Below, piece by piece: positions 51,368-61,341 of a stretch of 64,000 nt of DNA. Each line of letters starts with the position of its first letter. Positions within the stretch are counted from its first letter, which is position 1. The position numbers were made by a program, and so were the translations under genes. The stretch is from Lachnospiraceae bacterium (lineage in GTDB: Bacteria; Bacillota; Clostridia; Lachnospirales; Lachnospiraceae), in contig JAFSDJ010000013.1 in NCBI GenBank assembly GCA_017436305.1, positions 1-64,000 on the forward strand. Direction: 5' to 3'. The notes below the pieces were generated by a model, which saw only the letters and a program-made list of their open reading frames with translations, ran no database searches and was not told where the DNA came from.

Positions 51368-53641
51368 ATGAGCAGAACAAACAGACCAAATCAACAAAAC
51401 AGAAACAATAGAGGACGAAATAACGTAAGAAACTCTAGAGAATTAGAAAGAAAAAGGATGAGCTATGAAAGCAGGTATGGGGCAACCAGAGAACCTGCAC
51501 CAAAAGGTACAAAAGCAAAATTTACATTAAAGATGCAAAAGAAGCTAGCATGGCTATTTATTTTAGTCCTGTTAGCTTTCGTAGGTTTAAGCATCAGGCT
51601 TTTTGAAATTAACAAGGAAGACAGTCAGGAATACAAGAAACAGGTACTTTCCCAACAGGAATATTCCAGTACTGTACTTCCATATAAAAGAGGAGATATT
51701 GTAGATGCAAAAGGTACCAAGCTTGCCTACAGTGAAAAAGTATACAATTTGGTAATTGACTCAAGTGTTATGACCTCCAAGCAGGCATATATTGAGCCTA
51801 CAATTTCAGCTTTAAATACCTGCTTTGGAATTGATTCAACCGAAATAAGAAATTATGTTACAACCAATCCAAAGAATCGTTATTATGTTGTAAAAAAACA
51901 GCTTACTTACGAAGAAATCAGCCCTTTTTTGGAAATGCAAAATGACGAAAAAAACGGAAGTAATATTAAAGGTATCTGGTTTGAAGAGGAATATAAAAGA
52001 GTTTATCCTTATGGAAGTCTTGCCTGTGACACCATTGGATTTACAAGTAAGGATAATATCGGTACCAATGGCTTAGAAGCATATTACAGCGATGTTTTAA
52101 ACGGTATCAATGGCAGGGAATATGGCTATTTAAATGATGATTCCGAATTAGAACGTACTACGAAATCGGCAGTTGACGGAAAAACAGTAGTAACCTCCAT
52201 TGATGTGAATATTCAGAAAATTGTAGAAAAATACATTAAACAGTTTAATGATGCTCACAAAGGAGAATATAGAGAAGGGGAAGAAGGAAGTCGGAATACA
52301 GGTGTTATTGTTATGGACCCTGACACGGGAAATATTCTGGCAATGGCAAGCTATCCCAATTTTGATTTAAATAATCCTCAGGATTTAACAGCGTATTATT
52401 CAGAAGAAGAAATACAGAAAATGAAAGACGAAGGCACCTATTATGATGAACTTCAGAAGTATTGGAGAAATTTCTGTATTCAGGATGCTTTTGAACCTGG
52501 TTCAACTGCAAAAGCAATGACCATAGCAGCGGGTATTGATTCAGGAAAATTAACAGGAAATGAGTATTATGACTGCTTTGGTTCTTTGGAAATAGGTGGT
52601 CACAATATTCATTGTCATAAGACATGGGGACACGGAAATCTTAGCGTGTCCGGTTCCTTGGAACAGTCCTGCAACGTAGCCCTTATGTATATGGGAAATA
52701 CCATTGGTAAAGAAACCTTTATGAAGTACCTGACCAATTTTAATGTAGGATTAAAAACCAACATTGATTTGGCAGGAGAGGCAAGAACTAATAACCTGAT
52801 TTATAATGTGGAAGATATGGTAAGCTCAGACTTAGCCATTTCTACATTCGGACAGGGATATAAAGTAACTATGATTCAGTTAGCCAGTGCTTTTTGTTCT
52901 ATTATTAATGGTGGCTATTATTATGAGCCACATGTAGTAACAGAAATTCAAAACGCAGATGGTTCTACTGCAGAGGTGATTGAACCAAGAGTATTAAAAC
53001 AGACAATTTCAACAGAAACCTCTGAAAAGATGAGAAATTATTTAAATGCTGTTTGTGTAACGGGCACAGGAACAACAGCAGTTCCGGCAGGCTATTTAAT
53101 AGGAGGCAAAACAGGTACAGCGGAAACCTATCCACGTAAACAGGGACAGTATGTAGTATCCTTTATTGGATATGCACCGGCGGATGACCCGCAGGTTGTT
53201 GTATATGTAGTTGTAGACAGACCAAATGTGGCAGATCAGCCTCACTCATCTTTTGCTCAGGAAATTGCAAGAGGAATTTTTACAGAAATTCTTCCTTATA
53301 TGAATATATTCAGAACAGAAGAATTAACAGAAGAGGAGAAAGAAGAATTAAGACAGCTTCAAATTTTAAATTCGGTTAGCGAAAATTCGGTAGCGGAAGG
53401 AGAAGAAGCAGAAGAAAGTACAGAAGAATCAGAAGAAGAGGAAGAAAATGAAAATATGCCGGATGATTATACTTATGATGAAGAAACCGGTAATATTATT
53501 GATCCTCTTACCGGATATCAGGTAGATCCGGACACTATGGAATATGTAGACCCATCCTTTTCTGCTGTAGGTGATATTACAGGAACTCCAAGTGAAAACG
53601 AACAGCAGGAAACAGAAGAAAATAATACATCGTTCCCATAG
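51368..53641 (+). CDS. class B penicillin-binding protein (septal transpeptidase, PBP2B/FtsI type)
   Basis: A 757-residue transpeptidase that crosslinks septal peptidoglycan. A long Arg/Asn-rich cytoplasmic tail and a helix near 60-80 precede the dimerisation domain. The active-site motifs are S378-T-A-K381 in EPGSTAKAMT, SCN in EQSCNVAL and KTGT near 581. The C-terminal 100 residues are very Glu-rich, then Asp/Pro/Thr-rich with repeats such as YDEETGNIIDPLTGYQVDPD; no PASTA domain is present. Paired with a second class B enzyme next door, like pbpB-spoVD in Bacillus. Confidence 0.9.
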   Translation: MSRTNRPNQQNRNNRGRNNVRNSRELERKRMSYESRYGATREPAPKGTKAKFTLKMQKKLAWLFILVLLAFVGLSIRLFEINKEDSQEYKKQVLSQQEYSSTVLPYKRGDIVDAKGTKLAYSEKVYNLVIDSSVMTSKQAYIEPTISALNTCFGIDSTEIRNYVTTNPKNRYYVVKKQLTYEEISPFLEMQNDEKNGSNIKGIWFEEEYKRVYPYGSLACDTIGFTSKDNIGTNGLEAYYSDVLNGINGREYGYLNDDSELERTTKSAVDGKTVVTSIDVNIQKIVEKYIKQFNDAHKGEYREGEEGSRNTGVIVMDPDTGNILAMASYPNFDLNNPQDLTAYYSEEEIQKMKDEGTYYDELQKYWRNFCIQDAFEPGSTAKAMTIAAGIDSGKLTGNEYYDCFGSLEIGGHNIHCHKTWGHGNLSVSGSLEQSCNVALMYMGNTIGKETFMKYLTNFNVGLKTNIDLAGEARTNNLIYNVEDMVSSDLAISTFGQGYKVTMIQLASAFCSIINGGYYYEPHVVTEIQNADGSTAEVIEPRVLKQTISTETSEKMRNYLNAVCVTGTGTTAVPAGYLIGGKTGTAETYPRKQGQYVVSFIGYAPADDPQVVVYVVVDRPNVADQPHSSFAQEIARGIFTEILPYMNIFRTEELTEEEKEELRQLQILNSVSENSVAEGEEAEESTEESEEEEENENMPDDYTYDEETGNIIDPLTGYQVDPDTMEYVDPSFSAVGDITGTPSENEQQETEENNTSFP

Positions 53642-53715
53642 AAGGTCAGGGAATGCTGGAATAAGAACGTATTTTTTGCAATAGATTATAAGAAAGAATA
53701 TTTCGCGGAGTTTTC

Positions 53716-55428
53716 ATGCGGGGATATAAAACTTATAATCGAAAAAAAATAGTAGTAGTTTTTATATGCTGTACCCTGGCTATGACAGGTTTGGGTGGGC
53801 GGCTTGCTTATCTGATGATTTATCAGGGAGAATATTATACAAAACTGGCAGAGGAACTTCACGAAAGAGAAAGATCCATCAAAGCAGCCAGGGGAAAAAT
53901 TATCGATTCAACCGGAGCTGTACTTGCAACTAACCGTACAGTATGTACTATATCAGTTATACACAGCCAGATTGAAAAGCCGGAAGAGGTTATTTCCATG
54001 CTTGTAAAAGAGCTTGGAGTTTCCGAAGAAACAGCAAGAAAGAAAGTTGAAAAAGTATCTTCCATAGAAAAAATAAAGAGTAATGTAAGCAAAGAAACGG
54101 GAGATATTATTAGAGAGTACAATTTAGCAGGGGTAAAGGTCGATGAAGATTATAAAAGATATTATCCCTATGACGATCTGGCAAGTAAAGTACTTGGTTT
54201 TACAGGTAGTGATAATCAGGGTATTATTGGTCTGGAAGTAAAATATGAGGACTATTTAAAAGGTGAAGATGGTATTATTTACACAGTAACCGATGCAAGA
54301 GGCGTAGAAATCGATAAAGAAGGGGAAAACCGAAAGGAACCCATTGCAGGAAATGATTTATACATTAGTATGGATTTAAATATTCAATTTTACGCTACTC
54401 AGCTTTGTGAGCAGGTTATGGAAGCGAAAGAAGCGGATGCAGTCTCCATGCTTGTGATGAACCCTAAAAACGGAGAAATACTGGCAATGGTAAATGTGCC
54501 GGAATTTCATTTAAATGACCCGTTTACTCTTTTAACAGAAGGGGAAGCAACTCAGGATGCTCTTAATAGAATGTGGAGAAATGGAGTTATAAACGATACT
54601 TATGAGCCTGGTTCCACTTTTAAAATTATTACGGCAACGGCTGCTTTGGAAGCTGGTGTGGTAACAACAGAGGATACTTTTTCCTGTCCGGGTTTTATTA
54701 TTGTGGAAGATAGAAAAATCAGATGCCACAAAACAAATGGACACGGTGGAGAAAATTTTATACAGGCAACTATGAACTCCTGCAATCCGGTATTTGTAGA
54801 TGTAGGGTTAAGGCTTGGTGTAGACAGATATTATTCTTACTTTGAACAATTCGGACTTTTAGAAAAAACAGGAGTGGATTTGCCGGGAGAAGCCGGTACC
54901 ATTATGCATAAGAAAGAAAATATGGGACTTGTGGAGTTAGCAACAGTTTCCTTTGGACAGTCCTTTCAGATAACACCCATTCAGTTAGCAACAACTGTCA
55001 GTTCTATTGTTAATGGAGGAAATCGTATAACCCCTCATTTTGGAGTGGAAGCAAGGGATGTTTATGGAAATATTGTAGAAACTTTTAAGTATCCGGTGAA
55101 AAAAGGGATAGTTTCTAAAGAAACTTCAGAAACTATGAGAATGATTTTAGAACAGGTAGTGGCAAATGGCGGTGGTCAAAAGGCTGCAATAGAAGGATTT
55201 TCCATAGGAGGAAAAACTGCTACCAGCCAGACACTTCCACGAGGGAGCGGCAAATATATATCCTCCTTTATTGGATTTTATCCGGCAGAAGATCCTGATG
55301 TTTTAGCACTCGTGGTCATTAATAATCCTAAGGGGATTTATTATGGCGGACAAATCGCTGCTCCTGTAGTGAAAACACTTTTTGAAAATATTCTTCCTTA
55401 TTTGCAAAAAATAGATTATACTAAGTAG
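53716..55428 (+). CDS. class B penicillin-binding protein (SpoVD-like) with KTAT motif
   Basis: A 570-residue transpeptidase with an N-terminal helix (about 10-32), dimerisation domain and transpeptidase domain. Motifs are S-T-F-K near 299-302 in EPGSTFKIIT, SCN in MNSCNPVF and a third box that reads KTAT near residue 500 (GGKTATSQTLPRGSG) where KTGT is usual. Shorter than its neighbour and without PASTA domains. By position it corresponds to Bacillus SpoVD (spore cortex), but a septal role cannot be excluded from sequence. Confidence 0.85.
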   Translation: MRGYKTYNRKKIVVVFICCTLAMTGLGGRLAYLMIYQGEYYTKLAEELHERERSIKAARGKIIDSTGAVLATNRTVCTISVIHSQIEKPEEVISMLVKELGVSEETARKKVEKVSSIEKIKSNVSKETGDIIREYNLAGVKVDEDYKRYYPYDDLASKVLGFTGSDNQGIIGLEVKYEDYLKGEDGIIYTVTDARGVEIDKEGENRKEPIAGNDLYISMDLNIQFYATQLCEQVMEAKEADAVSMLVMNPKNGEILAMVNVPEFHLNDPFTLLTEGEATQDALNRMWRNGVINDTYEPGSTFKIITATAALEAGVVTTEDTFSCPGFIIVEDRKIRCHKTNGHGGENFIQATMNSCNPVFVDVGLRLGVDRYYSYFEQFGLLEKTGVDLPGEAGTIMHKKENMGLVELATVSFGQSFQITPIQLATTVSSIVNGGNRITPHFGVEARDVYGNIVETFKYPVKKGIVSKETSETMRMILEQVVANGGGQKAAIEGFSIGGKTATSQTLPRGSGKYISSFIGFYPAEDPDVLALVVINNPKGIYYGGQIAAPVVKTLFENILPYLQKIDYTK

Positions 55429-55468
55429 GGTGTGTGTCTAAAGACCACAAAAGAAAGGAAATAAGAAC

Positions 55469-56425
55469 ATGATTAGCAATATTGTAGTACCAGTATTAAT
55501 AGCATTTGCAATTAGTGCAGCCCTTGGACCTATTATGATACCTTTTTTAAGAAAGGTAAAAGCAGGTCAGACAGTCAGGGAGGAAGGCCCGGAAAGTCAT
55601 TTGAAAAAAACGGGAACACCCACTATGGGAGGTATTATAATTTTAGCGGCAATTACGGTTACTTCCTTATTTTACATGAAAGATTATCCGAAAATACTAC
55701 CAATTTTATTTTCAACATTAGGGTTTGGTCTTATTGGCTTTATTGACGATTATATTAAAGTAGTATTAAAACGTTCCATGGGACTAAGTCCTTGGCAGAA
55801 AATGCTCCTTCAGTTTATTGTAACAGCAGTTTTTGCTTATTATATTGTGAATGTTTCGGGCGTAAGCCTTTCTATGAAAATTCCTTTCATAGAAGGAGTG
55901 TATCTTGATTTAGGTATATTAAACATTCCCTTTTTGTTTTTTGTAATGATTGCTACTGTAAATGGCACAAACTTTACAGATGGTCTGGATGGTCTGGCAA
56001 CAAGCGTTACGGTCTTAGTTGCTACTTTCTTTACTGTAGTGGCAGTTGGAACAGGAAGTGGCATTGAGCCAATTACCTGTGCTACAGTAGGAGCGCTTTT
56101 AGGATTTTTATTGTTTAATGTGCATCCGGCCAGCGTATTTATGGGTGATACCGGTTCTCTGGCTCTTGGAGGATTTGTAGCAGCATGTGCCTATATGATG
56201 CAGATGCCACTATTCATTGTAATTGTAGGTTTTATTTATTTGATTGAAGTGGTATCTGTTATTTTACAGGTTAGTTACTTTAAGCTGACCGGAGGAAAGC
56301 GTATTTTCAAAATGGCGCCCATTCATCACCATTTTGAACTTTGCGGATGGAAAGAAACAAAAGTTGTGGCAGTATTTGCCATTGTCACAGCAATTTTATG
56401 TTTAGTTGCTTTATTAGGTGTTTAA
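55469..56425 (+). CDS. mraY: phospho-N-acetylmuramoyl-pentapeptide transferase MraY
   Basis: A 318-residue, ten-helix enzyme that transfers phospho-MurNAc-pentapeptide to undecaprenyl phosphate, making lipid I. Conserved loops are GTPTMGGI near residue 48, FIDDYIKV near 90, NGTNFTDGLDGLATS near 168, FMGDTGSLALGG near 228 and MAPIHHHFEL near 285. AAGGAAA precedes the ATG. Confidence 0.97.
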   Translation: MISNIVVPVLIAFAISAALGPIMIPFLRKVKAGQTVREEGPESHLKKTGTPTMGGIIILAAITVTSLFYMKDYPKILPILFSTLGFGLIGFIDDYIKVVLKRSMGLSPWQKMLLQFIVTAVFAYYIVNVSGVSLSMKIPFIEGVYLDLGILNIPFLFFVMIATVNGTNFTDGLDGLATSVTVLVATFFTVVAVGTGSGIEPITCATVGALLGFLLFNVHPASVFMGDTGSLALGGFVAACAYMMQMPLFIVIVGFIYLIEVVSVILQVSYFKLTGGKRIFKMAPIHHHFELCGWKETKVVAVFAIVTAILCLVALLGV

Positions 56426-56452
56426 TTTTTTGTAAGGAAAAGGGGAAGGCTT

Positions 56453-57667
56453 GTGGCAGGAAGAAGAAATAGAAATAGAAAGAAAGAGGAATATTTCTTT
56501 GATTACACATTGCTGTTTATAGTGTTGTTTTTACTTGGATTTGGTCTTGTAATGTTATATTCTACCAGTTCCTATGAAGCTGCTTTGGATTATGGAGATT
56601 CTGCCTATTATCTGAAAAAGCAGCTGCTTTCAACAGCACTGGGAATTGGTTGTATGATATTTGTGGCTAGTCGTGATTACCATGTTTGGGAAAAATTTGC
56701 AGTACTTGGTTACATAGTGGCGGTTGTTATGATTTTAATGGTACTTTCTCCATTGGGCCATGAGGTAAAGGGAGCAAGAAGATGGTTAAGAGTTGGACCA
56801 TTGTCTCTTCAGCCGGCTGAAATTGCAAAGCTTGCCATGATTTTGTTTTTGGCAGTGCTAGTTTGTAAAATGGGAAAAGGAATCCGTACCTGGAAGGGGT
56901 TTGGTCTTGCGGTAGGCTCGGCAATTCCAATCTGCCTTTTAATCTGGCAGGTAACAAACAACTTAAGCTCTGCCATTATTATTGGTGGTATCGCAGTGCT
57001 TATGGTGTTTGTGGCAGCACCGGATTATAAGCGGTTTATCGGTCTTGCGGCTATTGTTTGTGCAGTGGCAGCATTAGCTGTTTTTTTAATTGTAAATAAT
57101 GCAAAGGCACAGTCAGAAGCGGCGGCAGCAGATGGAATAACCCAGGCAGAAGAAGGGATTCAGTCGGATGCAGGTTTCCGTGGAGATCGTATTATTGCGT
57201 GGCTTGATCCGGAAAAATATGCCTCTGATGAGGGATTTCAAACATTACAGGCTTTATATGCCATTGGTTCCGGTAATATTTTTGGAAAGGGATTAGGCCG
57301 TTCCATGCAGAAGCTTGGATTTTTACCGGAGGCTCAGAATGATATGATTTTCTCTATTATTTGTGAGGAACTGGGATTATTTGGAGCATTATCTATTATG
57401 CTGTTATTTATTATTTTAATATGGAGGTTTATGGTAATAGCCAACAATGCCAGTGACTTATTTGGAGCTTTGTTAGTAGTAGGGGTTTTAGGTCACATAG
57501 CCATTCAGGTTATTTTAAACATAGCCGTTGTAACAAATACTATACCGAATACAGGTATTTCTCTTCCGTTTATTAGCTATGGTGGTACCTCAATTCTGTT
57601 TTTGTTATCAGAAATAGGTCTTGTTTTAAGTGTTTCAAAAGGTATCCGGCTAAACGATGTGGGATAA
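56453..57667 (+). CDS. FtsW/RodA/SpoVE-family peptidoglycan polymerase
   Basis: A 404-residue SEDS glycosyltransferase with about ten helices; it polymerises lipid II with a class B PBP partner. It starts at GTG after AAGG. GARRWLRVGPLSLQPAEIAK near residue 103 contains the conserved basic/loop region, EAQNDMIFSIICEELG follows, and LPFISYGGTSIL near 375 is the family ending. It could serve as FtsW in division or SpoVE in sporulation; only one copy is visible here and the PBP neighbours fit either. Confidence 0.92.
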   Translation: MAGRRNRNRKKEEYFFDYTLLFIVLFLLGFGLVMLYSTSSYEAALDYGDSAYYLKKQLLSTALGIGCMIFVASRDYHVWEKFAVLGYIVAVVMILMVLSPLGHEVKGARRWLRVGPLSLQPAEIAKLAMILFLAVLVCKMGKGIRTWKGFGLAVGSAIPICLLIWQVTNNLSSAIIIGGIAVLMVFVAAPDYKRFIGLAAIVCAVAALAVFLIVNNAKAQSEAAAADGITQAEEGIQSDAGFRGDRIIAWLDPEKYASDEGFQTLQALYAIGSGNIFGKGLGRSMQKLGFLPEAQNDMIFSIICEELGLFGALSIMLLFIILIWRFMVIANNASDLFGALLVVGVLGHIAIQVILNIAVVTNTIPNTGISLPFISYGGTSILFLLSEIGLVLSVSKGIRLNDVG

Positions 57668-57780
57668 TATACTGCTTTAATAGTAATTAGAGTAAGGAAA
57701 AAAGGCACATTTTCTAAAATTACGCATAAGATAAAGATAGATTTAGATTTCCATGACTAAAAAAGCTAAGAAGGTGGAAT

Positions 57781-59031
57781 ATGAAGTCTATTAATATCAT
57801 AGGTGGAAATACCTTATGTGGAGAAGTAAGCATTCAGGGGTCTAAAAACGCAGCACTGCCATTATTAGCAGCTACGGTACTTATAAAAGGTGTGTCGGTA
57901 ATACATAATTGTCCTAGAATTACAGACATATTTCACATGATAAAAATATTAGAAAGCATAGGTTGTAAGGTTTTATTTACGGGAAACTGCTTAAAAGTAG
58001 ATGCCACTGATATTACAAATACAGCTTTGCCGGAAGAGTATGCCAAACTTATGAGGTCCTCATTTATTTTTGCAGGTGCTTTGCTTGCCAGAAAAAAAGA
58101 AGTGTCTATTCATTATCCGGGTGGCTGTGTCATAGGTAAAAGACCTATAGACATACATCTTGATGCTTTTTCAAAAATGGGAGCACAGTTTGTAGAAAAA
58201 AACGAAACAATTTATGCAAATGCAAAAAAGCTTACAGGTGAAGAAATTCTACTTTCATTCCCAAGTGTGGGTGCAACCCAGAATATTGTTATGGCGTCAG
58301 TGTTAGCAGAAGGTAACACTATCATTAGAGGTGCTGCAAAAGAACCGGAGGTAACGGAACTTTGTAGCTTTTTAGTAAAAGCAGGTGCTAAGATTCAGGG
58401 AATTGGTACTGAAATTTTAAAGATAGAAGGTGTTCCCTGTTTACAGGAAGTAGAATATAAGGTAGTACCTGACAGGATTGTAGCGGGAACTTATTTATTA
58501 GCAGCAGTGGCAACGAAGGGAGCCGTTTTTTTAGAAAATGCTCCGGTTGACCATATGAATTCGTTGCTTCTTATGTTAAAAAACATAGGTGCAAAAATAC
58601 ATTTAGAAGGAAACAACATTTTTATTAATGGTGAAGGGGCAAATAAGTCTGTGCCTTATTTGGAAACAGAAGTTTATCCTGGTTATCCTACCGATTTGCA
58701 ATCCCCTCTTATGGCAGTTCTTTCGAGAGCAGAAGGGATTAGTGTTATTCGGGAAAATATTTTTGAAAACCGTTTTCGCATATCAGGTCAATTAAATCGG
58801 ATGGGAGCCAAAATTTTTGTGAAAGATAACCATGCACTGATTTACGGTGTAGAAAAGCTAAAAGGCATGGAAGTAACAGCTGAAGAATTAAGAGGCGGAG
58901 CAGCACTGATTATTGCCGGACTTATGGCAGAAGGCAGTACAAAGGTAGCAGGTCTTTCTTATATAGAAAGAGGCTATGAGGATATTGTAAGAGATTTAAA
59001 ATGCTTAGGAGCTAAGATTGAAAAAGGTTAA
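57781..59031 (+). CDS. murA: UDP-N-acetylglucosamine 1-carboxyvinyltransferase MurA
   Basis: A 416-residue EPSP-synthase-fold enzyme that attaches enolpyruvate to UDP-GlcNAc, the first committed step of peptidoglycan synthesis. SIQGSKNAALPLLAA near residue 18 and the loop GGCVIGKRPIDIH with the fosfomycin-target Cys116 are present, so it should be fosfomycin-sensitive. TDLQSPLMAV is the second landmark. In Bacillus murB is found near this position. The end overlaps divIB by 14 nt. Confidence 0.95.
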   Translation: MKSINIIGGNTLCGEVSIQGSKNAALPLLAATVLIKGVSVIHNCPRITDIFHMIKILESIGCKVLFTGNCLKVDATDITNTALPEEYAKLMRSSFIFAGALLARKKEVSIHYPGGCVIGKRPIDIHLDAFSKMGAQFVEKNETIYANAKKLTGEEILLSFPSVGATQNIVMASVLAEGNTIIRGAAKEPEVTELCSFLVKAGAKIQGIGTEILKIEGVPCLQEVEYKVVPDRIVAGTYLLAAVATKGAVFLENAPVDHMNSLLLMLKNIGAKIHLEGNNIFINGEGANKSVPYLETEVYPGYPTDLQSPLMAVLSRAEGISVIRENIFENRFRISGQLNRMGAKIFVKDNHALIYGVEKLKGMEVTAEELRGGAALIIAGLMAEGSTKVAGLSYIERGYEDIVRDLKCLGAKIEKG

Positions 59032-59758
59032 AGGACATTTTTTTATAGAAAACAGAATAAAGATTATACTCATTTCAGTATGTGTGGTTTTGATAATCGC
59101 CGTATTTCTATTTATTAGTAACAATTACCGGGTAACAGAAGTAACCGTTACAGGAAATGAACATTATAGCGAAGATGAAATCAAAGAAATGATTCTAAAA
59201 GATGGACTTACAGGAAATTCACTGTTTCTTGCGCTGAAGTATCGCAATAAGGAAATTTCAGGTGTACCTTTTATTGAATCCATGTCGGTAGAAGTGGTGT
59301 CCCCCCATTCTATTCAGATAACCGTGTATGAAAAGGCTTTGGCAGGTTGTGTGGAATATTTGGGGAATTATATGTACTTTGACAGAGAGGGAATCGTAGT
59401 AGAAAGTTCTTTGAAAACAACAAAAGGAATTCCTGTTGTAACAGGGCTTTCTTATGGGTATATTATGCTTTATGAAAAACTTCCCGTTGAAAATGAAGAA
59501 ATTTTCAAAGAAATATTAAGCATTACCCAGTTGCTTGAAAAGTATCAGATTAAGGCAGATAAAATTCATTTTGATAAAGAAAGAAACATGACCTTGTACT
59601 TTGGTGAGGTCAGGGCGGCCCTAGGTACAGAAGAAAATATTGACCAGAAAATAATGCAGTTAGGCCATATTATTCCGGAGCTGGAAGGCAAGTCAGGTGT
59701 GCTTCATATGGAAGAATACAATGAAGGTACAAAAAGTGTATCTTTTAAGCCGGAATAA
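59018..59758 (+). CDS. divIB: FtsQ/DivIB-type cell division protein with POTRA domain
   Basis: A 246-residue bitopic protein: short basic tail, helix near 11-33, a POTRA domain (VTEVTVTGNEHYSEDEIKEM) and an FtsQ-type beta domain. It stabilises the FtsL-DivIC-DivIB septal complex. The start is TTG at 59018 with AGGAG 6 nt upstream, inside murA. That is the only start with a good ribosome binding site. Confidence 0.92.
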   Translation: MKKVKGHFFIENRIKIILISVCVVLIIAVFLFISNNYRVTEVTVTGNEHYSEDEIKEMILKDGLTGNSLFLALKYRNKEISGVPFIESMSVEVVSPHSIQITVYEKALAGCVEYLGNYMYFDREGIVVESSLKTTKGIPVVTGLSYGYIMLYEKLPVENEEIFKEILSITQLLEKYQIKADKIHFDKERNMTLYFGEVRAALGTEENIDQKIMQLGHIIPELEGKSGVLHMEEYNEGTKSVSFKPE

Positions 59759-59807
59759 ATAAAATACAAAAAATAAAGAAAAAACTAAAAAAAATTAAAA
59801 ATATATG

Positions 59808-59836
59808 TTGATAATTTTCTTAAAAAATTATATGAT
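59808..59836 (+). promoter_or_regulatory. ftsZ: putative promoter of ftsZ
   Basis: TTGATA, 17-nt spacer, TATGAT, 43 nt before the ftsZ start, in a very A/T-rich 120-nt gap. It would allow ftsZ expression independent of MraZ control. Confidence 0.6.
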
Positions 59837-59878
59837 AGAGTATATGGAATTTTAAAGGGAATTGAAGGAGGAAGAACC

Positions 59879-61066
59879 TTGCTTGAAATTAAGCCAAATG
59901 ATGCAGATGCTGCAGCAAAGATTATCGTTGTCGGTGTTGGTGGTGCAGGAAATAATGCTGTTAATAGAATGATTGATGAAAATATCGATGGAGTAGAGTT
60001 CGTTGGAGTGAATACAGATAAACAGGCACTTCAATTATGTAAGGCTCCAAAGCTTTTACAAATCGGTGAAAAGCTTACAAAGGGACTTGGTGCTGGTGCA
60101 AAACCGGAAATCGGTGAGAAAGCAGCAGAAGAAAGTATTGAAGAAGTTACAGCTTCGTTAAAAGGATCTGATATGGTATTTGTTACTTGTGGTATGGGAG
60201 GCGGTACCGGAACAGGTGCAGCACCGGTTGTAGCCAGAGTAGCAAAAGATATGGGTATCTTAACAGTAGGTGTTGTTACAAAACCTTTCAAATTTGAAGC
60301 AAGAACCCGTATGGAAAATGCTATCGGTGGTATTGAAAAGTTAAAAGAAAGTGTAGATACTTTGATTGTTATTCCAAATGACAAGCTGTTAGAAATCGTT
60401 GACAGACGGACAACCATGCCGGAAGCTTTAAAGAAAGCAGACGAAGTATTACAGCAGGCGGTTCAGGGTATTACAGATTTGATTAATGTACCTGCAGTTA
60501 TTAACTTAGACTTCGCAGATGTACAGACAGTTATGAAAGACAAAGGTATTGCACATATTGGTATTGGTGTTGGAAAAGGTGATGATAAAGCAGCAGAAGC
60601 TGTTAAGATGGCAGTTGCTTCACCACTTCTTGAGACAACCATTTCCGGTGCTACTCATGTAATTATTAATGTATCCGGTGATATTACATTGGCAGATGCA
60701 TCTGATGCAGCAAGCTATGTACAGGATTTAGCGGGAGAAGAGGTAAATATTATCTTTGGTGCTATGTACGACGAAACTCAGACAGATACATGTACTGTTA
60801 CCGTAATTGCTACAGGATTAGAGCAACCCGTAGTGATGCCAACCAATAAATTCTCTAATGGATTTGTACATAATGGCGTAGGACAGGTTGGAAGGAAAAA
60901 TATTCCAACAAGCATCTTAGGACAGGATCCAAATGTAGGAACTGCTCCAATTCCATCTGTTACACCATTAAAACCATTACAGGGAATTCAGAGACCGGAA
61001 AATATTAAAAGTAATGTAGAATCACAATCCTTAAAAATTCCGGATTTCTTACAGAGAAATAAATAA
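59879..61066 (+). CDS. ftsZ: cell division protein FtsZ
   Basis: A 395-residue tubulin-like GTPase that forms the division ring. [15 protein letters not shown] near residue 18, the tubulin signature [11 protein letters not shown] near 107 and the T7 loop [11 protein letters not shown] near 205 are intact. A disordered linker leads to the C-terminal partner peptide IPDFLQRNK. Start codon is TTG with GGAGG upstream; no ATG lies nearby in frame. No ftsA is found next to it. Confidence 0.98.
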   Translation: MLEIKPNDADAAAKIIVVGVGGAGNNAVNRMIDENIDGVEFVGVNTDKQALQLCKAPKLLQIGEKLTKGLGAGAKPEIGEKAAEESIEEVTASLKGSDMVFVTCGMGGGTGTGAAPVVARVAKDMGILTVGVVTKPFKFEARTRMENAIGGIEKLKESVDTLIVIPNDKLLEIVDRRTTMPEALKKADEVLQQAVQGITDLINVPAVINLDFADVQTVMKDKGIAHIGIGVGKGDDKAAEAVKMAVASPLLETTISGATHVIINVSGDITLADASDAASYVQDLAGEEVNIIFGAMYDETQTDTCTVTVIATGLEQPVVMPTNKFSNGFVHNGVGQVGRKNIPTSILGQDPNVGTAPIPSVTPLKPLQGIQRPENIKSNVESQSLKIPDFLQRNK

Positions 61067-61080
61067 GTATATTTAACAGG

Positions 61081-61111
61081 AGACTGTTTCCGAAAGGAAG
61101 CAGTCTTTTTT
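61081..61111 (+). terminator. terminator after ftsZ
   Basis: An 11-bp stem with one G-U pair (AGACTGTTTCC / GGAAGCAGTCT), GAAA loop and a T run. It separates division from sporulation genes. Confidence 0.88.
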
Positions 61112-61151
61112 GCGTAAAAAGTCGAGAAAAAATCAGATTTTTTCACTTATT

Positions 61152-61185
61152 TTCGACAGAATATACAGGGAGAATTTCTTATACT
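61152..61185 (+). promoter_or_regulatory. Spo0A-type promoter of the spoIIG operon
   Basis: TTCGACA at 61152-61158 is a perfect inverse 0A box (TGTCGAA). A TATACT -10 lies at 61180-61185 with no good -35, so the box falls in the -35 region, as in Spo0A-activated promoters. A weaker box-like AGTCGAG is at 61120-61126. In Bacillus spoIIG is a classic Spo0A-activated operon. A leader of about 150 nt follows. Confidence 0.7.
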
Positions 61186-61341
61186 AGTCTCATAGAAAAA
61201 TACTGTTCGTACAGCAGCCGATAATTGTTCTCAGGTTGCGTGGTAGTATGATTAAAGTGCTTCATTCAGTTTTGCAAAGTGAGGTTACATACAGAAAGTA
61301 ATTGCTACTGGTGTAGTGAACAGTAGAAAGGAGAGAGAAAA

